Below the pieces are notes generated by a model. It did no database searches. It had not been told where the DNA came from and saw only the letters and a list, made by a program, of their open reading frames with translations. From Leptospira sp. (GTDB lineage: Bacteria; Spirochaetota; Leptospiria; Leptospirales; Leptospiraceae): a stretch of 62,700 bases of DNA. The DNA is taken from positions 1-62,700 of the forward strand of contig JAFIGA010000083.1 in NCBI GenBank assembly GCA_020831715.1, in the 5' to 3' direction. Position 1 is the first letter of the stretch. Each line of letters begins with the position of its first letter. This document shows positions 29,542 through 38,986 of this stretch, one piece after another. The position numbers and the translations under genes are program-made.

Positions 29542-30206
29542 TAGTATTTTCCGGATTCCCTATAAGTTACTTTTACATACTGCGGTCCCAGCATATCCAT
29601 GAGAGGTTTCAAAATCACATTGGATCTGGCATGGAATACCACTCTATCATTATGAAGATCGGCATTTACGACCTGAATCTTGCCTGCAAGGCTCGGAACT
29701 TGGTTCAGAAAGTAATTTAAATTAAATAGAACTTCCCCCACAATAGGTGTAAGTCTTAATACCTCGGGAAATCCATCCACAATGGTTTTTAGAATTTTTT
29801 TCTTATGAATCGGGTCAAATCTCGATATGATTCGGAGTATGTCCCATTTTTTCTTTCTAGTATTATCAAGGCTGTAGGATATAAATTGGAATCTTACAAT
29901 ATTTTGTTCTATGCTTACAATTTTGAGTCTTGCTTTGAAATGGATCCTTCGAATTTTTAAGATGCGAGCCAATAGATATGCATTGGGATTGACTTCCCCT
30001 TCTAGAATGAGTTTTTCCTTATGGGAACCGACTCGCAATTCGGATATATAACTTCTTTTTTTTGAGATTTTTTGATGCAATAAGGGGCTTACATTGGCTA
30101 AAAAAATGATAATCTTGCTATTACTGGAGATACCGGGTAGGGCTTGGGTGGTATCAAAGAATAGTTTCAATGGGTTGAGCTCCCACAGTTCCTTAAAAAA
30201 CATCAT
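29538..30206 (-). CDS. Conserved-looking protein of unknown function
   Basis: I do not recognise this 222-residue protein. No signal peptide or membrane span is obvious; the composition is basic and hydrophobic, with alternating beta-like segments (IHFKARLKIVSIEQNIVRFQ) and a C-terminal part (LHNDRVVFHARSNVILKPLMD) that could form an amphipathic beta sheet. AAGGA lies about 15 bases before two adjacent ATG codons (30206 and 30203). It opens the coupled minus-strand set with the metallophosphoesterase, zinc-ribbon protein and recG, and diverges from gpsA. Confidence 0.65.
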   Translation of the reverse strand: MMFFKELWELNPLKLFFDTTQALPGISSNSKIIIFLANVSPLLHQKISKKRSYISELRVGSHKEKLILEGEVNPNAYLLARILKIRRIHFKARLKIVSIEQNIVRFQFISYSLDNTRKKKWDILRIISRFDPIHKKKILKTIVDGFPEVLRLTPIVGEVLFNLNYFLNQVPSLAGKIQVVNADLHNDRVVFHARSNVILKPLMDMLGPQYVKVTYRESGKYY

Positions 30207-30263
30207 ATTTTATTATTATTTTCCTTGCTTTTTTGAAAAGCGAAATTACTAATAAGAATTCGT

Positions 30264-31268
30264 ATGAAAATAGGTGTAATTGGATCAGGAAGTTTTGGGA
30301 CGGCACTTGGTAGCCTATTGGCTGACAAGGGATATGATGTAGTATTGTGGACTAGAAGCTCTGAATTGGCGGAAAGTATCAATAAGGAGCATAAGAATTT
30401 TAAACATTTGCCCACATTAGTTCTACCTCCCAAACTCACAGCTGATACCAACTTGGAAAATGTGGTAAGAGACAAGGATATGATTGTATCCGCTCCACCG
30501 TCTCATGCACTGGCTGAGATCCTGGCAAAAATCAAAGACATTATACCTGCAAAAATTCCCATTGTTTCGGCAAGTAAAGGGATTGAGAATGATTCCTTGA
30601 AATTGGTTTCGGAAATTTTTGAATCCAGCCTGCCCGGTAGTTTTCACTCGCAGTTATCTTATCTCTCGGGACCTTCTTTTGCTAAAGAAATTGTTTCCAA
30701 AGTTCCTACAATTGTATCCATTGCTTCGAAGAACGAAGCCACAGCGAGAAGGGTACAAGAAATTTTTAGTTTTACTTACTTTCGAACCTATTGGACGCCG
30801 GATGTTGTAGGAGTCGAAGTAGGGGGGGCATTGAAAAATGTCATCGCAATTGCTGCAGGGGTTTCCGATGGTTTGGGATTTGGTCAAAATACAAGAGCCG
30901 CACTTATTACTCGAGGTCTCACTGAAATCTCTCGAATGGGCTTGAAGATGGGCGCTGATCCAATGACATTTTTGGGACCTTCGGGCATGGGGGACTTGGT
31001 TCTTACATGTTGTGGTGAAGCGTCACGAAATAGAACCGTAGGTTTCCGATTGGGGCAAGGGGAAAAGTTGGCGGCAATATTGGACTCCATGAATGAAGTT
31101 GCTGAGGGTGTTAAGACCACAAAGAGTGCGAAGGATCTTTCTGATAAGCTAGGTGTGGACATGGCAATTACCCAAGAAGTCTATAAAATGCTGTACGAAG
31201 ATAAAGACCCTCGTATGGTGGTAAAAGATCTCATGAGTCGAGATCTTAAGAGAGAAGGAGTTCATTGA
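30264..31268 (+). CDS. gpsA: NAD(P)-dependent glycerol-3-phosphate dehydrogenase
   Basis: Reduces dihydroxyacetone phosphate to sn-glycerol-3-phosphate, the backbone for phospholipids. The 334-residue product has the Rossmann [10 protein letters not shown] motif at residues 7-16, SGPSFAKEI, and the catalytic Lys in [16 protein letters not shown], followed by [12 protein letters not shown]. It is the first gene of a plus-strand run; the next gene starts on a TTG that overlaps its stop. A short TTGCTT/TACTAA pair (30225-30252) may be its promoter, but this is weak. Confidence 0.98.
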   Translation: MKIGVIGSGSFGTALGSLLADKGYDVVLWTRSSELAESINKEHKNFKHLPTLVLPPKLTADTNLENVVRDKDMIVSAPPSHALAEILAKIKDIIPAKIPIVSASKGIENDSLKLVSEIFESSLPGSFHSQLSYLSGPSFAKEIVSKVPTIVSIASKNEATARRVQEIFSFTYFRTYWTPDVVGVEVGGALKNVIAIAAGVSDGLGFGQNTRAALITRGLTEISRMGLKMGADPMTFLGPSGMGDLVLTCCGEASRNRTVGFRLGQGEKLAAILDSMNEVAEGVKTTKSAKDLSDKLGVDMAITQEVYKMLYEDKDPRMVVKDLMSRDLKREGVH

Positions 31269-33862
31269 TACCACAATTTCATTCTTTTAAATATTTATTC
31301 GCGTTCTTATTCCTCATACCGATCACTCTATTCGGCCAGGAAACAACCGGTTGGTATTCCAAGAATAATCAACATAGGCTTTATGTTGATGGAATCCAAA
31401 TATTTAGTTCTTCTGATGGCGACAGAGTTGATTTTCCTGAAAAACTTACGAATGCACAAGAAATAGAGGGTTATCTCTACCTCGCTGAATACTTCCTTAA
31501 AAAGAAAAGTAGACAGGGTATTGCGACCATCCTTTATAAGATTCGCACAAAACCAAAGGACTACAGACTTGCGGATGCATTGATAACAACTCTTTGGAAG
31601 AAACATTCACAAGAAGGGAATGTTGCTCAGAAAACCTTGGAAAGCTATATCCGTTCTGAAAACAATAGTTACTATAAAAGTTTAGCCCAAAATATCTATG
31701 CTAGTTTATTCACTATGGGAGAGGATGAGAAAAGATCTCCCGAAAGAATGAACTGTAACCCCAGGATTCCTTATTACTCATTTTGTCGTTTGTTTAGACT
31801 TCAATACTATTTAGACAGAACTTCCGGTAAGGGTGAATCACTTGAAAAACACTATGCCAACATTTATCGTGTTCTGTCCCCTTTCTACGAGGAAGCCAGC
31901 TTGCATTCCATTCCATTTTTGGAAGAATTGGATGAGGATCTACCTCCTCGTTTGGCTTTTTTAGGGCTAGCCAATGAGTCATTGAACTTTCAGAGAATTA
32001 TATTGGAATCGGAGAGAGCTTCATTTAACGGTTATTCCGAGAACTCTTTGGAGAGGTTGTCTTTCTTACAAATTTTGGCGGGAAAATGGAATGATGCAGA
32101 GAACTCTTTAAAGCAATTGAGTGACTATTCCAAGAATAATAAGAAGGTCTATCGTAATAAAATATTAATAAAATTAGGAATGATAGCTTATTTATCGGGA
32201 CGCTATGATGACTCTTTGCGATATTTCATGGAATTGGATTTTACGAATTGGAGTTCATTAATTACTCATCCACTTTTGAATGAACCACTTTCGATTCCTG
32301 AAGCTAAGGATTTGGTTTCTCTTTCTGTATGGAAGACCAAGGGTGTTGAAGCGGCTGTAACAGCGTTAAGATCAATACCCAAGGCAGATAAAGTATACCA
32401 AGAAGAGGTTTGGCCTAGACTGAGAATTGCTCAATTGATTATGGAGAGTAATCCTGAATTATCTGCACGAATCATTGAGGAGATTAGTTACCTGGCACAG
32501 AGTAGGGGATGGAAAAGACTGGAATACATATCTACTATTCTTCAAGGTTACAATAGAATATTAGAGCAACAATATCGAAAGTCAACAGTTGAATTCACGA
32601 AATCAAGAGGAATTTTAGGCTCCGAGGATGCCCATCATGGGAATGAGTGGTTGCGACTGAGTGGGATGGTTTTTGCTCATAGTGCTTCCGATACCAAGGC
32701 TCCGGTCAGTAGCTTTATTGATGCGACTCTTTCTGAATTGAGAAATAATGGATCTCCGGATGAAGACATTCTATCGGTGAGATATTATAAATCTCAGACA
32801 TTCGATAGAAGAAAATTTGTCAACACATCCATAGATTATCTTAAAGATTCTAATTCAAGCAAAACCATCCTTGAACTGATTGTAGGATTCAATAACCAAG
32901 ATGCATTCATTGATGAGATTTACCAATCAGGTATCAATCAGGTTATTTCAGTGAATCAAAGGTTTCAAAATCTCTCCGGTTTTCAATCTCATAGGGAAGA
33001 AAATTTTCAAGACTCAACGTATTCAACATCTAGAAATTATCTTGCTGATCATATTCGCATTCAAGTGAATCGTTTTGATCCGTCCTTCGAGAAATCTATG
33101 AAAAGCCCGATGGTTGCACTACTTCCATGGGAAAACAACTTGTACCTATTTACCATGGATCCCAATCAATCAGGAGCGAAGCGTTGGTCCCACACGATTA
33201 TTTTGGGTAATAATCCTCTTTCAACACAAGCTAAAGATACTGTGAATCAGTTTATTGATAGCTTAAGTAGCCCCGATACCATACAGATATATTTCAATGA
33301 AGAGGGTATGAAGCTATATGAATTTTTTCGTAAAATCCATAAGGATTCAAGCTTCAATCTTTTTCAAAGATTTGTAACGAACCCACAATATGGTAAAGAT
33401 CGCAATTTAGCAGTTGTAGGCTGGAAGAAAGATCCTCCACTTACATCCATAAAATCTGCTGATCGGAGATTTTTTGAAGGCTCAGCAACATTCAATGAAA
33501 CGAATAGACTGCATCTATGGGACTATAAACCCAATAATACAAAAGAGCTACTTCAGCTTGAGTGGAAGAATGGAGAAGACCCCAATCCAATTTCCATGAA
33601 AAAAATTATACGAAGATTAGATACTCGAACTATTCCTACAGCAATCCTTGTCTCATCTACAAATTTGGGAATTGGATTCTTGAGTGATGACAGAAAAGTT
33701 TTGGATTGGTCCAACTATTGGCTTACAATCGGTACAGAAGCGGTGTATTATAAGAAAAATATTGATTGGAAAGAAGCAACAATTCTTTACAGAGAAATGC
33801 CCATAGGTATAAGTTGGAATAAAGACTCGGATGTGATTGCTATTTCTCGAGATTTGCGTTAA
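31265..33862 (+). CDS. Large exported protein with helical repeats and degenerate CHAT-like C-terminus
   Basis: An 865-residue protein starting at TTG 31265, which overlaps the gpsA stop. Residues 1-25 look like a signal peptide ending ITLFGQ. Residues ~60-520 are alternating helices resembling TPR repeats. The last ~250 residues follow the layout of a CHAT (caspase-like) domain: a [11 protein letters not shown] strand, [13 protein letters not shown], then RLHLWDYK where CHAT has LHLATHG, and ILVSSTNLG where CHAT has LSACETG. By that alignment the catalytic His is Tyr754 and the Cys is Thr799, so it would be inactive. This domain call is by eye and uncertain. It is followed by a TraB-like gene. 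Confidence 0.6.
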   Translation: MIPQFHSFKYLFAFLFLIPITLFGQETTGWYSKNNQHRLYVDGIQIFSSSDGDRVDFPEKLTNAQEIEGYLYLAEYFLKKKSRQGIATILYKIRTKPKDYRLADALITTLWKKHSQEGNVAQKTLESYIRSENNSYYKSLAQNIYASLFTMGEDEKRSPERMNCNPRIPYYSFCRLFRLQYYLDRTSGKGESLEKHYANIYRVLSPFYEEASLHSIPFLEELDEDLPPRLAFLGLANESLNFQRIILESERASFNGYSENSLERLSFLQILAGKWNDAENSLKQLSDYSKNNKKVYRNKILIKLGMIAYLSGRYDDSLRYFMELDFTNWSSLITHPLLNEPLSIPEAKDLVSLSVWKTKGVEAAVTALRSIPKADKVYQEEVWPRLRIAQLIMESNPELSARIIEEISYLAQSRGWKRLEYISTILQGYNRILEQQYRKSTVEFTKSRGILGSEDAHHGNEWLRLSGMVFAHSASDTKAPVSSFIDATLSELRNNGSPDEDILSVRYYKSQTFDRRKFVNTSIDYLKDSNSSKTILELIVGFNNQDAFIDEIYQSGINQVISVNQRFQNLSGFQSHREENFQDSTYSTSRNYLADHIRIQVNRFDPSFEKSMKSPMVALLPWENNLYLFTMDPNQSGAKRWSHTIILGNNPLSTQAKDTVNQFIDSLSSPDTIQIYFNEEGMKLYEFFRKIHKDSSFNLFQRFVTNPQYGKDRNLAVVGWKKDPPLTSIKSADRRFFEGSATFNETNRLHLWDYKPNNTKELLQLEWKNGEDPNPISMKKIIRRLDTRTIPTAILVSSTNLGIGFLSDDRKVLDWSNYWLTIGTEAVYYKKNIDWKEATILYREMPIGISWNKDSDVIAISRDLR

Positions 33863-33863
33863 A

Positions 33864-34706
33864 ATGAAACTCAAGTTTTTCATCATTATATTCTTGCTTT
33901 CTTTCATATTTCCAATATACGGAAAAAATACAGAATATCAATTCATTCAGCTAGATGAGAATTCTTTCTCTACCAAAGTGTGGGTTCTCTATTCGGAGAA
34001 GCAACAGAATATTGTGATTTTAGTCGGTGTAATTCACATTGGTGAGGAGGCTTACTATACGCAGATTCAAGATATACTTAATAGCTGCAATCAAGTATTC
34101 TATGAAGGTATTCAATGGGATGATACATTTGACAAGATGCAAAGCTTTCATTCTGAATTGGATGGGAGTCTCCATTTTTCCGGAATGGATGGTGGCTTGA
34201 GTCGGGTCAGGGAACTCCAGATGGAGTATGCTTCGGCACTGGGCTTAGTTTATCAAAATTCTGTTCTCCAGCCATCGACCCATTGGGTCAATGCGGATGC
34301 CAGTTTTGAAGAATTTTCAGCAATGGTAAATGATTACAACGAACGAAATTTATCTCTGGACAAAAATAGCTTGGATGGGGACATTAGCGAAATCAAGGAT
34401 ATCAAAACAAAAAAGGAGAAAGACCAAGTAAAAATAATGAACCAACGGCGTTCATTGGCAGAAGAAAATACTAATTCCTCACTAAGAATCAATCATGATG
34501 AAAAATATAAAGATACATTCGAGCTTTTCGTTAAAAAGAGAAATAGCTTGGCTATGAACAAAATTATCCCCGCACTGGAAACTAAACAATCCGTAGCAAT
34601 GCTTTATGGAGCGGCGCATATGCCTGATTTTCTGAACCGCTTGGAAAAGAATTGGGGATATAAAATAATCAAACATCGTTGGATATCTGCATGGAGTTTA
34701 AAATAG
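33864..34706 (+). CDS. TraB/GumN-like exported protein
   Basis: A 280-residue protein; I start at the ATG at 33864, one base after the previous stop, which gives a good signal peptide ([20 protein letters not shown]), instead of an in-frame start at 33837 inside the upstream gene. The two GxxH signatures of the TraB/GumN/TIKI superfamily are present: [11 protein letters not shown] near residue 55 and [12 protein letters not shown] near 255, as is a conserved Glu in VFYEGI. The superfamily includes metal-dependent proteases. Substrate unknown. It is probably co-exported with the CHAT-like protein before it. Confidence 0.8.
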   Translation: MKLKFFIIIFLLSFIFPIYGKNTEYQFIQLDENSFSTKVWVLYSEKQQNIVILVGVIHIGEEAYYTQIQDILNSCNQVFYEGIQWDDTFDKMQSFHSELDGSLHFSGMDGGLSRVRELQMEYASALGLVYQNSVLQPSTHWVNADASFEEFSAMVNDYNERNLSLDKNSLDGDISEIKDIKTKKEKDQVKIMNQRRSLAEENTNSSLRINHDEKYKDTFELFVKKRNSLAMNKIIPALETKQSVAMLYGAAHMPDFLNRLEKNWGYKIIKHRWISAWSLK

Positions 34707-34728
34707 GAAGAGATACTTCCTTAGAGAA

Positions 34729-36093
34729 ATGGACATAATCGGAATTTTTGTTATATTGGTTCTTGTTGCTGTGAATGGATTTTTCGTAGCTGCAGAATTC
34801 TCATTGGTTTCCATTCGTATCACTCGTTTGGATGAATTGATCAAGGAAAATAAGCCTCTTGCTCTTCTGACCAAGAAAGCAGTGTTGAATCTGGATAATA
34901 TGCTCTCAGTGTGTCAAGTGGGCATCACAATTGCCAGCCTACTTCTCGGTTGGGTAGGGGAAGAATATCTTGCAACCCTGGTTGTCAAACTTTTCGAAAT
35001 ACTCAGTTTAAATCCACCCATCGGAATTACACTCCATACAATTTCCATAAGTATTGCATTCAGTATTATAACTTTTCTTCATATTATCATTGGAGAGTTA
35101 TTACCCAAGACGATCGCTATACAAAAGACTGAAACGATAGCTTTAGGCGTTGCACTCCCGATTTGGTTTTTTTATTATTTATTGTTTCCTGTTACATTTG
35201 TAATGAATAGGATCACACTTTCTCTTTTGAAATTACTTAAATTAAAAAACATTGAAGATAAATATGTCCATTCTCCCCAAGAATTGATGATAATAATCGA
35301 AGAACAGACTAAAACCGGTCGTATTCAGAAGGAAGAGATGGAGCTCATCCAGAAAACATTTAATTTTTCTGAACATTTAGCCAAAGATGTAATGACTCAT
35401 AGACTTTCTGTGATTGGTATTCCGAGTGATGCAACCATAGATAAGCTTCTTCCTTTGATTGCCGAACATAGTTTTTCAAGGTACCCGGTATACGAAGAAA
35501 CCTTGGATAAGGTTATAGGGGTTGTTCATGTTCAGAATTATTTAAAATGGATATCCGAGAATCCCAAAAGTAAAAAAGAAAAAATCACCGCAATCATGCA
35601 AGATCCAATCTTTGTGCCTGAATCACTATCGATTGAAAAAGTGATGCAGAAGCTAAGACTTACAAATCAGCATCTTGCCATCATCATAGATGAATATGGA
35701 GGCGTTGCGGGTCTACTTACTTTGGAAGACATTATAGAAGAAATTTTTGGAGAGATTAGGGACGAAACAGATCATCATGAAAAAGATGTTCCCGAATGGA
35801 AGAAAAATAAGCCTATCAATTTGGACGGAGAGACAGAAGTTGATGAAATTCCCGAAATATTGGAAGGTGTGGACCCAAAAGAATTGGAAGAAGTTCGTAC
35901 AATTGCCGGATTGTTTTTGGAACGCCATGAAGATATGCCCAAGGAAGGATCCATTATTGTAATTCCAACCGGTGAGTTAAAAATCAAAAAAATGGATGGA
36001 AACAAGATATTAACAATTCAGTTCAATCCTACTTCCAATCTAACCAAAAATGAAGAAAGTAGTACTAAAAACCAAGAGGAAAATGGGAACTGA
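34729..36093 (+). CDS. CNNM/CorC-family membrane protein (DUF21-CBS-CorC_HlyC)
   Basis: A 454-residue protein with an N-terminal DUF21 membrane domain (residues ~1-185, three to four spans, [19 protein letters not shown] and [11 protein letters not shown]), a CBS pair (~205-335, with [15 protein letters not shown] and [17 protein letters not shown]) and a C-terminal CorC_HlyC domain (~355-440). The family is linked to magnesium and other divalent cation export. Older Leptospira annotation calls such proteins haemolysin TlyC; the cation role is better supported. It lies 22 bases after the TraB-like gene and 2 before coaC. Confidence 0.92.
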   Translation: MDIIGIFVILVLVAVNGFFVAAEFSLVSIRITRLDELIKENKPLALLTKKAVLNLDNMLSVCQVGITIASLLLGWVGEEYLATLVVKLFEILSLNPPIGITLHTISISIAFSIITFLHIIIGELLPKTIAIQKTETIALGVALPIWFFYYLLFPVTFVMNRITLSLLKLLKLKNIEDKYVHSPQELMIIIEEQTKTGRIQKEEMELIQKTFNFSEHLAKDVMTHRLSVIGIPSDATIDKLLPLIAEHSFSRYPVYEETLDKVIGVVHVQNYLKWISENPKSKKEKITAIMQDPIFVPESLSIEKVMQKLRLTNQHLAIIIDEYGGVAGLLTLEDIIEEIFGEIRDETDHHEKDVPEWKKNKPINLDGETEVDEIPEILEGVDPKELEEVRTIAGLFLERHEDMPKEGSIIVIPTGELKIKKMDGNKILTIQFNPTSNLTKNEESSTKNQEENGN

Positions 36094-36095
36094 GT

Positions 36096-36635
36096 ATGAA
36101 TGATATTTTGATTGCTGTAACGGGTTCTATTGCTGCCTATAAGTCTTGTGAGCTAGTTCGTAACTTGGTAAAATCCGGATATACTGTTAGAGTAATCATG
36201 ACATCAAATGCTACTGAATTCATAGGAAAGATAACCTTTGAAGCACTGACAGGGAAACCTGTTCTGATTGACGAGTATGAATCAGGTATGCCTCATATTG
36301 AATCCAAGACAGGTATATCGGTAATGGCTGTGGTTCCCGCTACTGCCAACATAATTGCTAAGTTCGCCAATGGCATTGCAGATGATTTGGTTACTTCCAC
36401 TTATCTTGCCATGCAAGCACCGGTATTAATTGCACCTGCTATGAATCCCGGTATGTGGAATCATCCTGCTACAAAAAGGAATATTGATCGCCTAAAAGAA
36501 GACGGAGTTTCTATTCTATCTCCTCAAGATGGTGTAGTGATCTGTGGAGATGAGGGGCAAGGTAAGTTAGCCGATGTTCCTATTATAGAAAAAAAAATCA
36601 TCCAATTACACAATCAAAAATTACAATCGATATAG
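36096..36635 (+). CDS. coaC: Phosphopantothenoylcysteine decarboxylase (separate Dfp N-terminal half)
   Basis: Decarboxylates 4'-phosphopantothenoylcysteine in coenzyme A synthesis using FMN. The 179-residue flavoprotein has [16 protein letters not shown] (FMN-binding), [18 protein letters not shown] (including the conserved Asn), and [14 protein letters not shown] plus the lid Cys-containing [15 protein letters not shown]. In most bacteria this is fused to the synthetase; here it ends with its own stop and coaB starts 6 bases later. Identification is firm. Confidence 0.95.
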   Translation: MNDILIAVTGSIAAYKSCELVRNLVKSGYTVRVIMTSNATEFIGKITFEALTGKPVLIDEYESGMPHIESKTGISVMAVVPATANIIAKFANGIADDLVTSTYLAMQAPVLIAPAMNPGMWNHPATKRNIDRLKEDGVSILSPQDGVVICGDEGQGKLADVPIIEKKIIQLHNQKLQSI

Positions 36636-36641
36636 GGTTGA

Positions 36642-37316
36642 ATGATTAAAAAGATCATCATTACCTCAGGCCCCACCAAAGAATGGATTGATCCTGTTCG
36701 TTATATATCCAATGCTTCATCGGGGTTAATGGGACATTCTTTAGCTGAAGAATGCAAGAAACTAACCGAAAATATTGTTTATATTGCCGGTGGAACCGAC
36801 CCGAATTACAAAATAGTTGCAGAAGCCAAAAATATCGCAGTGGAATCAACAGAGGACATGTTGAAATCCATCATTGATGAACTGGAAGAGAATAGTTTAC
36901 TCATTATGGCAGCGGCTCCGGCAGATTACAGACCTGCCAATCCGAGTGAAATTAAAATAAAGAAAAAAGATTCACAGTTCAAAGCAAAAGAGTCTTTAAC
37001 ATTGGAACTAATAGAAAATCCCGATATCTTAAAGACTGTATCCGACCATGTTCAGGTAAAAAACTGGAAGAATGTAAAACGCATTGGATTCTCTGCCGAG
37101 ACCCATGATTTGGAATTGAATGCGCTGGGAAAATTGGAAAGAAAAGATTTGGATTGGATACTCGGCAACTCGGTAGGCAAAGGAATCGGATTTGGTGTTG
37201 TGCAAAATACTCTCCATTGCTATGCACGTAACGGAGAGAGAATTGTTTTGGGTCCATTGGATAAGAGATCGCTAGCCAAAGAGATTGTAGATAAGATACT
37301 TAGGAATATGTTTTAG
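36642..37316 (+). CDS. coaB: Phosphopantothenate-cysteine ligase (separate Dfp C-terminal half)
   Basis: Joins cysteine to 4'-phosphopantothenate, the step before CoaC. The 224-residue product starts KIIITSGPTKEWIDPVRYISNASSG, contains AAAPADYRP and IGFSAETHD and ends with the typical C-terminal NTLHCYAR/ELVLG-like segment. It corresponds to the C-terminal half of bifunctional Dfp. It follows coaC by 6 bases and is the last gene of the gpsA run; only a 95-base gap with no clear terminator separates it from the convergent receiver gene. Confidence 0.95.
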   Translation: MIKKIIITSGPTKEWIDPVRYISNASSGLMGHSLAEECKKLTENIVYIAGGTDPNYKIVAEAKNIAVESTEDMLKSIIDELEENSLLIMAAAPADYRPANPSEIKIKKKDSQFKAKESLTLELIENPDILKTVSDHVQVKNWKNVKRIGFSAETHDLELNALGKLERKDLDWILGNSVGKGIGFGVVQNTLHCYARNGERIVLGPLDKRSLAKEIVDKILRNMF

Positions 37317-37411
37317 AGCCTGACCCAAAACTCATATTCTCCGGAGATATTTCTAGGTAACAGGATATTTGCAGATGCAATTACTTTAACGAAATAGTAT
37401 TAATAAATAGA

Positions 37412-37762
37412 CTAAGCCAATGAAAGGACTTTCTGCAAGGTAACTTTCTCAATAGGCTTGGTTAAAAAAGCAGTGTAGCCAACATCCCGTGCCTTTTGTT
37501 TATAGAATGGATCATTATTGGCTGTAATGTAAATTACCTTTGTCGGTGATATTTCTTTGATGCGTTTGTAGGTTTCTATACCATCCAATTCTCCATCCAA
37601 GAATATATCCATAAAAACTAAATCCGGGGATTCATTTCTAACGAGATCAATCGCATCTAAGCCATTTGTAGCGATACCTGCAACTTCATATCCTAAACTA
37701 ACTAAGTTGTTGGCAAGAACTTTTGCAATCAGTAATTCGTCCTCTACTAGAATGGCTTTCAT
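37412..37762 (-). CDS. Stand-alone receiver-domain response regulator
   Basis: A 116-residue single receiver domain with no output domain. Acidic pocket residues E7/D8, phospho-acceptor Asp52 (LVFMDIFLDGE), the Thr of VIYITAN and the Lys of LTKP are all present, so phosphorylation should be possible. It follows the histidine kinase gene by 2 bases and must act through protein contacts or pass phosphate on. Single-domain receivers paired with HisKA_2 kinases are common in spirochetes; the target is unknown. Confidence 0.93.
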   Translation of the reverse strand: MKAILVEDELLIAKVLANNLVSLGYEVAGIATNGLDAIDLVRNESPDLVFMDIFLDGELDGIETYKRIKEISPTKVIYITANNDPFYKQKARDVGYTAFLTKPIEKVTLQKVLSLA

Positions 37763-37764
37763 TG

Positions 37765-38667
37765 TTATTTCCTGGGAAAATGGAAAACAATCTCCATGTC
37801 TTTTTCCCTATCTACTATTATTTCTCCGTTAACCTGTTTTGTCAACGTTTTAATGATAAATATTCCAAGCCCGGATTTAGAGTCTCGAGATAATATTTTC
37901 TTATCTTGGAGTCCTATTCCATTATCTCGGTATATTAAAAAGAGAGAATTTTCGCCGGAGCCGATCTCAACCTCTACAATTGGATTAGATCTTTCTAAAT
38001 TACCGGGAAAACCATGCTGAAAACTATTGTTGAAAAGTTCATTTAGTATCAATGCTATCGGGATGCCCAGTTTTGCTTGGATTGTCTTTGTTTGGATGTT
38101 TTTCTTGAGAATTGACTTGGAAATCAAAGGATTGGATTGATTTTTGCTATTGGATTCGAGGGAATATTCCCATATATTCTGGATCAAGGATTCTGTTTGG
38201 ATAGAATTCAAATTATTTTGGTTATAAAGAATCTCGTGGCTTATCGCCATAGTTTTTATACGACGTACTGAACTTAAGAGGAAATTTCTGGGATCGATCT
38301 TTTCCTCAAGGGCGTCACTGTTTACTGAATTCGCCTGGAGTTCTAAAAATGCTGAAATGATCGCTAGATTATTTTTGACTCGGTGATGGATTTCAGCCAG
38401 TAAGACATTTTTCTCCAAGCCTTCCCTCCATAAAAGGAGGCTGATCACAAGCCCGGATACTAAAACAAAGGAGATACCTTTTAAGCTTTGTATTTTATAA
38501 GCCATATCCGGGCTTAAGTTGAGATTGTTTAGAAAAAAATCGGACAAAAGTATCCAAAGGAACCCAAAAATCAGGTAGTATAGGACAATTCTTAATATTT
38601 GAATCGGTCTAAGCAGCATAGTTGGAGTAATTAAGTATATTTTTGGAGATAATTTTGGCAAGTCCAT
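37765..38667 (-). CDS. Membrane sensor histidine kinase, HisKA_2 type
   Basis: A 300-residue kinase with two membrane spans (about residues 22-45 and 62-82) joined by a short external loop of about 15 residues, then a HisKA_2 dimerisation helix with EIHHRVKNNL (H94/H95, one of them the phospho-acceptor) and a GHKL ATPase with NELFNNSFQHG and DNGIGL and GLGIFIIKTL boxes. There is no PAS or other sensor domain, so it may sense through the membrane segment. It partners the receiver gene immediately downstream and diverges from the PUR-flaA genes. Confidence 0.92.
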   Translation of the reverse strand: MDLPKLSPKIYLITPTMLLRPIQILRIVLYYLIFGFLWILLSDFFLNNLNLSPDMAYKIQSLKGISFVLVSGLVISLLLWREGLEKNVLLAEIHHRVKNNLAIISAFLELQANSVNSDALEEKIDPRNFLLSSVRRIKTMAISHEILYNQNNLNSIQTESLIQNIWEYSLESNSKNQSNPLISKSILKKNIQTKTIQAKLGIPIALILNELFNNSFQHGFPGNLERSNPIVEVEIGSGENSLFLIYRDNGIGLQDKKILSRDSKSGLGIFIIKTLTKQVNGEIIVDREKDMEIVFHFPRK

Positions 38668-38687
38668 TTTATTTTTCCATTTTGCCT

Positions 38688-38714
38688 AATTTTCCCTCAT
38701 AATTCTCCGATATT
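38688..38714 (+). promoter_or_regulatory. Candidate sigma-28 (FliA) promoter for the PUR-flaA2-flaA1 genes
   Basis: TAATTTTC (38688-38695), 11 bases, then TCCGATAT (38707-38714). The enterobacterial sigma-28 consensus is TAAAGTTT-N11-GCCGATAA, so the spacing is exact and the CCGATA core matches. It lies 33 bases before the PUR ATG, and flagellar sheath genes follow. The left half matches only partly. Confidence 0.45.
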
Positions 38715-38746
38715 TATTAATAAGCAGGGGGATTGGTGTTTTATTT

Positions 38747-38971
38747 ATGGTAGACCCAGAAATTCAAACTGAGAGTATTAAAACTCAGAATAAAACTTTT
38801 TTGGTGGATCTCAAGAAAAACCACAATGGGTTTTATTTAAAGATATCTGAGTGGTCCAATAGTAAAAAATCGTCCGTCTTTCTACCTGCTGAGGGAATAA
38901 ATCGTATGATTGAGATCCTCGAAGAATATAAAAATAGAATCGAAGTTGAAAGCGATTCGGGAAAATCATGA
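38747..38971 (+). CDS. PUR-domain (DUF3276-like) nucleic-acid-binding protein
   Basis: A 74-residue protein whose pattern KTFLVDLKKNHNGFYLKISEWS followed by SSVFLPAEGINRMIEILEEY matches the PUR repeat of Pur-alpha and of the Borrelia regulator BpuR, a single-stranded DNA/RNA-binding fold working as a dimer. The match is by recall of the family pattern. AGGGGGA lies 13 bases before the ATG. It precedes flaA2 by 15 bases and is probably on the same transcript, suggesting an RNA- or DNA-level role in flagellar sheath expression; that role is inference. Confidence 0.78.
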   Translation: MVDPEIQTESIKTQNKTFLVDLKKNHNGFYLKISEWSNSKKSSVFLPAEGINRMIEILEEYKNRIEVESDSGKS

Positions 38972-38986
38972 TATGGGAGAAGTCTC

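Noticed and set aside
37317..37411. Gap between coaB and the receiver gene as a terminator or small RNA
   Set aside because: It holds only a short near-palindrome (around 37334-37350) without a T-run; nothing else was recognised.
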